Shown: positions 24,033-35,170 of the stretch, piece by piece | Layout: every line of letters begins with the position of its first letter | Numbering within the stretch: the first letter of the stretch is position 1 | Origin: Diadema setosum | Lineage: Eukaryota > Echinodermata > Echinoidea > Diadematoida > Diadematidae | Length of the DNA stretch: 64,000 bases | Reading direction: 5' to 3' | NCBI RefSeq assembly: GCF_964275005.1 | Contig: NC_092705.1 | Span: 11,161,912-11,225,911 of the forward strand | The notes under the pieces: generated by a model | What the model was told of the DNA's origin: nothing | Seen by the model: only the letters and a program-made list of their open reading frames with translations | Database searches by the model: none | Made by a program: the position numbers and the translations under genes

Positions 24033-25026
24033 CACTCTGCAAAAAAAAAGGAAAGTAAACACTTTTTCGAGGTCATATTTTTCATCGAAGATTTTTATGA
24101 AAATCAATGTATTATATATCATATTAAAGGTAATTTAATTGGCTATTAACTCATAGGTTAATTGATAAAGAGAACTTTACGCATGAGCGAGCACATTTGT
24201 TTTTGTCCTCCAAGGCACAAACTTAAAAATTGCAAAAATTGACATGTTCTCTTTCATTTGCAAATGCCCTTCACGGTAACATTGACAACAAAAGACCAGT
24301 TTAACACAATGCAAGACATGAATGAAATAGGAATAATACGTTTTTGTTCTCTTTATCTCTTTATTACCTCTAAGAAAAACAAAGTGGGAAACTAAAGGGG
24401 AAGAATAAGAATTTTCTGTCAAGTCTAACTTCAAATGACATAGGGAATAAATAGCATAAAGATGGTTAAATTAGCAGAATTGCTGTATTTATTTCTTTTC
24501 AACTAGTGATTTAAACTCCATGTGACAATTTCAAGAACAATCATTATTTACAATTTCCTAATTTGAAAAAAAGAAGCTCAAATTTGTACCATTTTTGTTA
24601 ATTATTACTTCTTACCTTATTTCATTTGAATTTAGATTTGACATAAGATGCTTTATTTTCCTCCATTATTTTTAGCCTTCATTGGTCTTTTAGGCTTTAA
24701 CGATATCATAGAGATCAAAGGTTTGTTTTTGCAACTTAATTCATGTTTCTTTTTGTGTGAAATTTGTTGTTTGTTCTTATTGTTCTATGGAAGAGCACAT
24801 ACGCATGAATGACAACTTGTTCAGATTTGCAACTTTTACTTTTGTGCCCTGGAAGAGAAAAACAATGGTGTTCACTCATGCGTCAAGTTTCCCTTTTTGT
24901 TGACCTACCAGGTTGATAGCCAATTAAATTACCTTCAATATGGTATATAATACATTAGCTTTCAGCCAAATATTCTATGAGAAATCTAAACTTGAAAAAG
25001 AGTTTACTTTCTTTTTTTGCTGAGTG
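24033..25026. mobile_element. DNA element with long inverted arms
   Basis: The left end CACTCTGCAAAAAAAAAGGA and right end (complement CACTCAGCAAAAAAAGAAAG) continue into AAGTAAACACTTTTT and then into arms of about 200 bp that include AAGGTAATTTAATTGGCTAT and CGCATGAGYGA motifs in inverted orientation. A TA lies directly before the left end and close to the right end. This looks Tc1/mariner-like; no transposase frame is visible. Confidence 0.65.
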
Positions 25027-25038
25027 GTATATAATATA

Positions 25039-25105
<67 letters not shown>

Positions 25106-26096
25106 AGAGACCCGGGGGGTCTCGCCCTCACCTGAGTATCACAAGTTCACTTTCTACGCATTCTTGCAGAGTCTTACCAGAGAACATTGGAAACTTGAGA
25201 CGGGGGGGGGGCAGCTTTGAGAGCTGGGGGCATGGTGTCCATTTTCATATTCCATCACACTGGTAAAAATACCTGCCAAATACATTGTACTTTATAGAAT
25301 GTTGGACTATGCAGTTTGGAAAAAAAAAAAGCCTTAAAGCTCTATTACTTCTGATTCTACTGACAGCGACTGAAGAATTTTATTGAACATTCCTTTAATT
25401 TAGAAGGTTTGGACCCCCTGAGGCCCTCAAGGAAAGCATGTTGCCCATTCAAACACTTCGAGATTCTATCCCCCTATGAATGCTACTTGCCATGTTTGGT
25501 GAAAATCCATTATGTTTGGGGTTTTTTTCAGCAAGAACATGGAAAAAAATGTACAATTTAGATCCTCATTTAGATTCCTCCCCCCCCCCCCCCTTGGAAT
25601 CGGGGGGGGGGAGGCAGCCCTGGATCTGCAATGAACAAACTTGGAACTACAGTCATCAATGTACAAACTCATAGTAACTTCGCTTTATCACTTCTGGTTC
25701 AAGAGAAGAAGAATAATAAATATACCCGAATGTTGGGGGGGGGGGGGATGGGCCCCCTAGGGGCCCTCAAGGTGAGCATGGTACCCTGTTGAACAAATTG
25801 AGATCTTAACCCCTGGTATGCTACTTGCCAAGTTTGGTGAATATTCATCAAGGGGTTTTCAAGAAGAATATGAACATGTACATTTCAAATACATTGTATG
25901 CCGAACAAAAGATAATCTATGCACTGACCAGAAAGGTGAGACGTCTCACCTCCCTGCATTGGTATAGTAAAGCAGCTGGCTCATTGCATAACACGTTGAA
26001 AGTGCCTTTGTTTTTCTTTGGAAGCCCCTTAGTTACGGCCGCCATAAGTTACAGTGCTCTGAAGTCGGATTCATCTATACCTAATGATGATGATAG

Positions 26097-26137
<41 letters not shown>

Positions 26138-26227
26138 GTTATGATGATGATGGTGGTGGTGGTGGTGGTGGTGGTGGTGATAACATATATACGGACAGAC
26201 AGACAGAGAGTGACACACACAGAGAGA

Positions 26228-26275
<48 letters not shown>

Positions 26276-28019
26276 GAGGGAGAGAAGGAGGGAGATAATG
26301 AATGAATAATGCTCAAGGACTATCTATCCCAGAAAAGTTATCTTGATTAAGTCTACTAATAATAACTACGAAGGCCTACTTAAAAGTTTCACGAGGAATA
26401 TCCCCACATCCGAAAATCAACCACCAGAAAAAAACACACAACAACAACAACAATACAGACAGAGAGAGCGAGAGGGAAAAAAAAGTTGTCCTTTCTACAG
26501 TTGCTTTATTGTCAAGACGAGACGAAAAAAGTACATGGAGACAACTTAACTTAATTTCCAGTTAGCTGGAATCCTGAGCTACGAATCAAGCATGAACTCA
26601 ATCAGAGTCATGCGATTGAGAGCAATCGTGATTCTGTCCAAAGAAACGTTACTTTCAAGGTAGTTTCACGGTGTTCCGCCCGGAAATTCAGCTCTAATTC
26701 GATCACAAGGCAACTGAGGGGAAAATCGAATCTGCCCTGCTTTGATTGAAAAGTCGGCGTACCCTTCATTGTGTCGGTTGTTTTTTAAGGTATAGCCGTG
26801 TACATGGGCACTGAGACGTAGAGTTGAATCTACCTATTCATTCTTTGTGGCCTACCATCAAGCGAGTGATATTAATGCGTTTAAATGGATAAAACATTCG
26901 ATAGTAATATTTGGGTTCATTACTCAGCCCACTAATCTGCTAATGATCACGTAGTCATATTTGCAGATGGGAATATGCTAGAAGTAATCAGACTTTACTG
27001 TGTTTCAGTGTTTCAGTAAAGCATTTTCTTTAAAAAAGGGTCACTTTGAGAAAATTGCAGTTCCCGAAAACAATGTCATGTTTAAAGAGACCATTTATTC
27101 CTTAAAAATCAAATTTTTAAAATATTAGGCCAAAGTTTGCCCAATGTACCAACAATCAAAGCAAGAAATTACCTCTCTCAATGGTTGCTACCATGGTTCC
27201 TGTTAACAAAGTAGTTTTTAATTTCAATAGCCAGCTGTTAAATGAGGTTTATTTAGCTTTCCTACTGACTATAAGATAACTATCATAACGATCTACTGTT
27301 TTTGTGTTTACAGAAAAAAGGGACTCTATTAAAAAAATAATTTGCCCTAGACAATACTGACTTCAAATCAAACCATAATCAATCATTAACACAGTTGTGA
27401 TGATTTGTAAACATATATTGTTATAACACAATGTTCTAAACGTTCTGAAGTTTCGTGCTGCATTTGAGCATACGGTATATACAAGGTGCATTTCAACGTG
27501 AATATTCATGATTACGGGTTCAATATGACAATTAGAAGATAAATGGCGCCTTCACATTTCAGGGTTAAAGAGCCGGTAAATATAGCATGGGGCTACCATG
27601 GAGTTGGAAGGCTAGCCAGCCAGGCCCGGGCTAGTATTCAAGAGTCCCCTTAACCAATTATTTACAGCTTTGTCACTGAACTGTGCTGTATCAAAGTGCA
27701 TCACAACGGAAGAAGCTGGACTGGGGTGGACCGTTACCGATATGCGTACACTTCGGTGATTTGCTGACCTGACCCGTGGCTGACGGACGCTATACATGTT
27801 CCTCAGAATGACGTACCCTGGTGGATCCAAGGTGTATCCAATCAGGCAACCAAGTGCTTACCCACGCCAACACACCGGGTCTTTAACCAAGTCCTTATTT
27901 CAAAATCATTTGCCATAAAAAGAAGGTCTTGTGCGTCTGTGTTGATGACAATCAATGTTGGCCTAAACAGAGGGCGTTAAAAATCGTAAATATTAAACGT
28001 TTATTGTATGTATGTATGT

Positions 28020-28065
<46 letters not shown>

Positions 28066-28304
28066 AAAGGCGTAAGATAATGGTACCTCGCTGGTCCTGA
28101 CGTATCAGCTTTTTCTTTTTCTTTCCTTTTTTAGTTTTCAAGCTTTCGGTCATATAGGCCTTCATCAGGATCTAAACAAAGGCACAGAATGACATCAGCT
28201 AGTGTGCAATTGCCAGAGATATTGTATGTGATGATTATGACTTTATAGCAGTGATTTTTGTACAAAGTCACTGTATCAGTGACGTTTGCATATAGATTAT
28301 GCAG

Positions 28305-28346
<42 letters not shown>

Positions 28347-28510
28347 TACAGACACACACACATTCGGATATAGTGATATGCAGTAGAAAAGTATAAATAC
28401 ATGTTGTATGTATGAATAACATGAAAGAGGAAGCAGAAGCTACTGGACCGGTGGAATGCTATTATCTTACTACGCCTATTATAATGTCTTCACCATCTGG
28501 AAGTTATCAC

Positions 28511-28554
<44 letters not shown>

Positions 28555-28595
28555 ATGATACTTGTAGTCCGCGTGTTGGTACCAGTGTAGAAAAT
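25027..28595. other. Noncoding stretch with dense microsatellites
   Basis: Holds (TA)n at about 25040-25100; two copies of a GAATGCTACTTGCCA-containing repeat with C/G tracts at about 25400-25650 and 25735-25870; (GAT)n, (GGT)n and (GA)n at 26083-26300; (AT)n at 28024-28061; (CA)n at 28306-28343; and (TA)n at 28515-28550. Frames of Asp, Met or Ile repeats come from the trinucleotide runs. No gene is recognised. Confidence 0.5.
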
Positions 28596-28776
28596 ATGAA
28601 AAAGTAGAGTGGTAATGCTTTTTGACAGTCCAACAGTGCTATTTATTCAGACCAAATTTTCGACGACACATTCGTCTTCCTCAGGGTCGACAATGACAAT
28701 TGTCATCGTCGAAAATTTGGTCTGAATAAATAGCACTGTTGGGCTGTCAAAATGCATTACCACTCTACTTTTTCAT
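28596..28776. repeat. Inverted repeat with ~70-bp arms, possibly Penelope-like terminus
   Basis: The arm beginning ATGAAAAAGTAGAGTGGTAA at 28596 is repeated inverted up to 28776. The centre (minus strand) reads CCTGAGGAAGACGAATG, then TGTCGTCGAAAATTTGG. The pattern CTGANGA, short stem, GAAA resembles the hammerhead core known from Penelope-like retroelement termini, but an unpaired base precedes the stem. The element sits between TA microsatellites. Confidence 0.45.
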
Positions 28777-28795
28777 ATATATATATATACATATA

Positions 28796-28851
<56 letters not shown>

Positions 28852-30783
28852 TATAAAGGAGTATCATATCATTTTTGGTGACCAGATCACATGTTATTTT
28901 TTTTTCCGATTGTAGCTTTCTGTTTATATAACTGTACCTGTGATTGGTTCTATATTACACGTAATACCCCTCTGGGCCCTCTAATCGCATCTAAATTTCT
29001 TAGCAGCGAGGACTCTTAAAATCGGAGCCATAAAAGATTAAAGACGATACACTCGATCCTCATTATTCATAGCTTTGAGGCGAACTTCAGGATTTCATAT
29101 AGGTGAAATGGCGTTTTCCATTCGTACAAAGATTAAATCGACCCAGATTTACGATATATTATTCAAAGTAATCTCTGGTATGGCGTATATACCACACCCG
29201 GTATCTCCATTATTCGTCTGGAGGAGGATACCTCAGTTCCATCCGTGAAGCACTGAGCGAGGTTGCCATGGTTTCGGAATATTTGAAGTATTTTCGTATG
29301 TATAAAAACGCTCCGTGTGTTCCAGGCACCATACTATGGTTGTATGGGTGCGATGATATATTGATTGCATTGATAACATTGATTACACTCTGAAACTGAC
29401 CTTGAAGAGGAATGCAGGGTGACACGTATAATTCAACGTTTGAATCAATAACTAATTTGCAGGACACAGGTTTATTAAGAGAAAAGCAGCCTTCTCCCTA
29501 AAGTCTGCTTTCCTCATTCAGTTTCGTGCATGATTTTATTGACGGAACCTTGGCTAAACTAAATCCCGACTCTGATGGAAATTATTCTAATGAAATCAAA
29601 CATCGATCCCATCCCTCCTCCTCCTCGGTCGCCCCCCCCCCCCCCCCCCCGCCGTTAGGGAGGATTTTCCTGCGATATTGTCCTGAACCGGATGCATACA
29701 GATCAAGGATGAACTCAACGTTTTGCTGAAGTATCGTGCCACGAGTCTTTTCTACAGTCAATGGGACTTAATGTGCAGTTTTATTACAATTGGAATCATA
29801 AGTACACTGGGAGAAAAGAAAGTAAACGCTTTTTTCAAGTTGATATTTCTAATAGAACATTTGGCTAAAAATTAATGTATTATATACCACATTCTTATGG
29901 TCCATTAGTTTTGGACCATAACAATGAATCGTATGCGGACAAAGAAACCTGAGCAAACAAGATCCACTCGGAAACCATTAACTATTTGTACACGGCGTCG
30001 CATTTTGTTGGGATGCAAGCATTGTTAAAAGAATTCCCTCTACTGTAACAAGAGGCTAAATTGGAACGCCATTGAGCCATGGAGGTTAAGTACTATCAAG
30101 GACGGACTTTTGTTTTGACTGAGCGTATACTTTGTATACTTGTTTCTGTATATAGCTCTCCGAGATCCATTAAATGTCAGCATCGCTTAACATTGTAAGA
30201 AAAACAAGATTCAGTCTTATCTGTTTCCCCTGTTGTTTGAGTCGTGTTTGTTTCGTGCTTTATAGCCCCTGAGGACTTGTTCGTATTACATCTAAATCGA
30301 GCAGTAATGAAGGAGAGCTACAGAAGGTATAAGGTCAGTCGGAATACCGGGTTGTCGTCAAGTATAAAGAGTTGACGACATGAAAAGAGCAATCATACAA
30401 ACAAAAAGAAAAGCAATGTCATCGAGAGAAAGCAAGTCTGAATGAGATGTTGGATTACTGGAAGGCAGTAAGGAGATAGATATTCTACACGTTCACTACA
30501 AATTATCATTAATGACTTCATATTATACATTCAACATTGAAGCGGACAATGTAATTGGCCAGACATTGAAGAATACACATGATCCTAAAATTAGGTTACT
30601 GGATATTGGTGGCTAATCGCGAGCCATTGTTCGTGTAAAAGGAAATTTGCATGAGGCTCTAGCTTATTTGTGACTTTCGACGTTTGCTTTTGTCATTTAG
30701 CAGCAGAGCAAAGGAGCTATGATTCTTTTGGTTAATGTCTCATTATTCAAATTCATGAAATATTCTTCCGTCGAGATGTTTTC
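28777..30783. other. Noncoding stretch including a solo element end
   Basis: (TA)n runs to about 28851. At about 29810-29915 sits a solo copy of one end of the long-armed element at 24.0-25.0 kb, sharing GAAAGTAAACGCTTTTTTCA and AATGTATTATATACCA. A C-tract lies at 29632-29651. No gene is recognised. Confidence 0.45.
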
Positions 30784-31004
30784 ATTGCAACTGATTGACA
30801 AACTGCCCTACATCGACGTCGGGCGAAAGCTCAGTGGTCTAGTGGAGATGACCCCTGTCCGGTGGTCAGGAGGTCGTGGGTTCGAATCCTGCTCGAGTAT
30901 GTACGCCCATGATTTTTTTTTTTTTATCATGGCTCCTACTAAAACGCTGCTCAATTCAGTGCTTATTTAAGTCGATGTAGGACAATTTGTCAATCAGTTG
31001 CAAT
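30784..31004 (+). mobile_element. tRNA-like SINE flanked by inverted repeats (copy 1)
   Basis: A tRNA-like segment carries A-box TGGTCTAGTGG (30835-30845) and B-box GGTTCGAATCC (30879-30889), followed by TGTACGCCCATGA and a T-run. It is enclosed by 33-bp inverted arms: TTGCAACTGATTGACAAACT near 30785-30817 against its complement at 30971-31004, about 31 of 33 matching. The left arm extends outward (CTTCCGTCGAGATGTTTTCA from 30765), matching the outer arm of copy 2. Ordinary tRNA SINEs lack terminal inverted repeats. Confidence 0.7.
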
Positions 31005-34000
31005 AATGTCCCATTAGCTGGCTGAAGTCGTGGTCTCTTTTTTGCTCAGATCTGTTCTTGACCAAGCTGATATTTGACAACAGCTGTTTAAGCTTGTTTG
31101 CAAATACACAATTTTATTATATATTAATGTTATTTTGGAGAGTAATAAACACAAATGAATCTTATTCACAACATGGGCTTCTTACACCGTGCAGGTCGTT
31201 GTAGCAATTCGACATTTCTCATAATTACGATTATGTTAATTTGACCGTATGTGAAACTGTACGACGCCAAACACACTAAAAATGTATACATAAAAGACAA
31301 TATGAAAAGCGATAGAGGAGGCACAAAAGAAACTAGAGATTGTAATTTGTCATCACTGACAAATTAAGGTGATCCGATTTCTTTTTTAATCAATGATTCG
31401 AGTCCTGATAGTGCAAAGTCTCAGCTACAACATACTAAAATCTGAGAGAAATTCGCCGAAGCATAAGTAAGATAGTGCTCGATAAAGAGAGTCGTGTCAA
31501 TTTTCACATCTAAAAAATTCCCTCCCATAGAGATAACACGTCATAGCGAAAATAGAAAAAGAAGTAGATATGACCTTTGACCCCACTTTGCACAGACAAG
31601 ATGGCATCTGAGCAAAAAGTGGTTATTTTATGAAATGATCCCTGTAACATGGTCTTTACGTGTGCAAAATATGGGAAAGATAGGACATGTATTCACCAAG
31701 ATACAGGATGAAACATCTATGACCTTTGACCCTAATTTACATACCCAAGATGGCGTCTGATCAAGTCGTTGTTATTTTATGAAATAATATACGTGACATG
31801 AACTAAACATGTGCAAAATATGGTGGTGATAGGGTATGTTTTTCTTGAGTTATTGCACATAACGTTGCAAAAAGAAAGAAATATTTCAATACATCGAAGA
31901 TAAACTTCAAGTTTCAAGTAAGTTTTTTGACGTGATCCCGACATTGTATGAAAAAACGAAGGGCACATTACGATAGCCCAAAGTCTCAGCTACAACATAT
32001 TAAAATCTGGGAAAAATTCACCGAAGGATAAGTGGGCTAGTGCTCGAAAAAGATAGTCATGTCAATTTTCACTTCCAGAAAAACTGCTCTCCCATAGAGA
32101 TAACACGTAAACTTGTCAAATTTTACAAGGATACTTTCAATCCATTTTTACGAGGTGATCCAATCCAATCAAAACTTTGTAAATATAAACATGAAAGAAC
32201 ATCAAATAAGCTATAACATACTGAAAGTTAGGTGAAAATCGGCAAAGGATAAGTGAGATACGCTCGAGTGAACTTGAATTTTGATGACGTCATTTTGAAA
32301 ATTTACTTTTTTTTACTTTTTTAAGAAATTTGATATCTTTTATTCATTTTTTCAGTATCGCCAACCCATGAAATGATATGTACAACTCATCAGCTTTCAA
32401 AATATGTAAAGAAAATGGGGGGGGGGGGTCACTGTCCATCCTGACGAGTAAAATCGGATTTAAATTTGGCGGTTTTTTGACATTGTTGCACTGTATATCG
32501 CCATTGACGCGCGCGCGGAATTTCAATTTTGACGGGCCCGTATGACGTCATATTGAGTCGGATTGACTTGAAACTTGGTAGAAACATTCCTTGACATTTC
32601 AGACATCCGATACGTGTGAAAAAACGGGAAATTTCTATTGCATATGAGCTGTGCGTGCGCATATGCGCGCGCGCGTACGCGTCCGCCGATTTTTTTCTGA
32701 AATACTCCAAATAACCTGAAACGTGTGCAAAACAATTTTGAGCTCGATTGGAGCATGTTAAAATTTTTATGAAATATATCAATAGAAATTGACTTGAACT
32801 ATATGATATGTAAATTTCATTGAGAAAGTCCATTCCATTAATGAGATACGAATGTGAACGTGATTTCAGATAATGACGTCATAGTGACGTCATAGTTGAC
32901 TGATCACAGTGATACATTAGATCTGTCGTTCTTATGACGTGATACATATATGGTATCAGTTTAGAAGTGATAGGTGAATGACTTTTTGAGTTAACCGCTG
33001 CACAACATTTGAGGAGAAAGAAATAAAGAAGAAGAAGAAGAAAGAATCCGTACAGATACAATAGGTGATCCGAGAGGATACTCGGATCAATAGGTGATCC
33101 GAGAGGATACTCGGATCACCTAATAAGTTCTATTAATGATAGTTCTGTTTTGAAAGCGGATGCATATCAGTTTGATACTGTGTGCCGTGTTCAACGTAAA
33201 CTGAATAGCACGGAACCATATTATTTTCTACCTGATTCACGTGGTATTGTTATCACAATAATGCTGAGGAGAAAGAAATAAAGAAGAAGAAGAAGAAAGA
33301 ATCCGTACAGATACAATAGGTGATCCGAGAGGATACTCGGATCACCTAATAAGTTCTATTAATGATAGTTCTGTTTTGAAAGCGGATGCATATCAGTTTG
33401 ATACTGTGTGCCGTGTTCAACGTAAACTGAATAGCACGGAACCATATTATTTTCTACCTGATTCACGTGGTATTGTTATCACAATAATGCTGTGACCACA
33501 AAACCGACACGTGCCCATAGTCATGCAATTATAATGTACACGTGAGCGTATTGATATACAGGCGTAATTATAGTGTCACAGTAACAGTGCGTGATGAACT
33601 ATTGTCAATAAGGTGAAAGGATGTAGGCCTACCTGTATAGGAGATTGATACGTCACTGTGTAACACCATTCCGCTGTTAGGTTGCAGTTGTTTTGCATGT
33701 TAGACCACATGCACGGAAACTATTCGGAAACTAGGATGGCATCACTTAATTGCAGAACTACTTGGAGAATTTTCTTACAGATATTTTCTCTGCCTTGTTC
33801 TCGAAACAGAGCACTTCTGTCATTTTGAGAGGTATGAGCAGATGAGATGCAATTCATATCGTTCAGAATGCAAATCTTCAACACCCCCCCCCCAAAAAAA
33901 AAGAATAATGATACATACGATTAAACAAACAAAATAGTAAAGAGAAGGAAATCGACCTCAAACGTCGCACATTCTTTGGAATTAGGTTCCGTCGCTACAC

Positions 34001-34432
34001 CCTTCAATTTAGTGAAAGGTATATGTCACTTTCCTGGCGGAGTTGGTCACTTTTTAATTGTGTATAAAGCAGAAATACACTGAAGTAATAATATTGACAA
34101 CTGATATACTATAGTATGTGCTGTCTTCATCACATCCAACATCGTCAATGATACTACCTTTTGTCATGCTCAAGGGTGTTCATCCGGGCACCGGCTTCGT
34201 GGTTTTCTAAATCTATTTTCTCATTTCGTTTCCGTGACAATTTGTATGCTAATGCAATTATGTAGGATATGATGAAATTATTTCTATGAACTGAAATGTT
34301 TTTACAACCCAAGTTCATTAGCAGTATTTAGGAGTAGAATTTGTAACATTTACAGTACGTGCCTTGATATTACCATCATCTCTGTTGTAAAGCTCATCGG
34401 AATTATCATATACAGTATTTTGAATAGTTCTC
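31005..34432. other. Noncoding stretch with long interspersed repeats
   Basis: A repeated segment beginning AAAGTCTCAGCTACAACATA occurs at about 31416 and 31980 with similar following sequence. ATGACCTTTGACCC plus an AAGATGGC motif also recurs (31570, 31720). CGCGCGC-rich sequence lies at 32505-32690. These look like decayed copies of one unclassified family; no coding region is recognised. Confidence 0.45.
33011..33491 (+). repeat. Recent tandem duplication, 255/226-bp units
   Basis: GAGGAGAAAGAAATAAAG begins units at 33011 and 33266. The second unit (to 33491) appears identical to the first except that the first carries an extra 29-bp internal duplication containing the palindrome GGTGATCCGAG-AGGATA-CTCGGATCACC. 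Identity over about 226 bp implies a very recent event or an assembly artefact. Confidence 0.85.
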
Positions 34433-34805
34433 TTAAAGGTACTGTTTACCATTGGGAGCTTTGATTTGAAAAAAAAATGTTCGAGTTATCACATTTTGAT
34501 GCATATGTTGTGTAGGTCAGTTGTTATCATAAAACATCCTACCATATAAAAATTTCGCAATAAAGCCTAAATCATAAGGAAATATCACTGTTTTTCTCCA
34601 TTAACCATAACAATAGACGGTTTATTCAAGCAACAATTTCTTTATAACTATAAAAATGTTCACATTTTTGCATATACTTAACATTGAATATACTGATTAA
34701 TACTTTACACTGGTTGTCTCTATTCCTAATTCACATTTTAGAACTATTTTGACACACTAAAGCTGGGTTTTTGCTTTATGTGCAAATGGTAAATAATGCT
34801 TTTAA
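34433..34805. mobile_element. TTAA-type MITE, intact copy (family T1)
   Basis: TTAA at 34433 and 34802 flank ends AGGTACTGTTTACCATTGGG and CAAATGGTAAATAATGCTT, whose inner GGTAAA parts are inverted. TTAA target duplication is characteristic of piggyBac-like transposition. It has no ORF. It is homologous along its length to the copy split by the LINE at 53647-57944 and serves as the empty-site reference. Confidence 0.7.
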
Positions 34806-34914
34806 ACTGTGGGGACAGGAACATGTCTCCTCATGTCTTTGATGATCTACATGATTTTGGGAAGATTAGCCTCATTTTGATATTAAGTATTGCCATATTG
34901 TAGCAAGCACTTTG

Positions 34915-35170
34915 TGGGGGCGCTGTGGCATAGTGGATAAGACTCCCAACTCCCGATCGGAGAACCCGAGTTCGAATCCCGCCCAGTGCTTACGTCCTTG
35001 GACCAAGATGTTTTACCCACCATGTCCCTCTCGACCCAGGTGTATATATGGGTACCTGGCAACGCTAGGGTAATAATAATGACAGGGTCCTCTGGTAGAG
35101 CAGTGGCAACACTGAAGAGGCTATCCTGGGTAAATGAGACCTTATTATCATTATCATCATTATTATAACT
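34915..35170 (+). mobile_element. tRNA-derived SINE (family 2, plus copy)
   Basis: The A-box TGGCATAGTGG (34926-34936) and B-box GAGTTCGAATCCC (34968-34980) head a ~250-bp unit with CCAGTGCTTACGTCCTTGGA and a TGGGTACCTGGCAACGCTAG body, ending in ATTATCATTATCATC repeats. The minus-strand copy at 39218-39457 confirms the unit. Confidence 0.8.

Noticed and set aside
34918..34990. Functional tRNA gene
   Set aside because: The same tRNA-like head with the same ~180-base body occurs at 39218-39457, so it is a SINE head.
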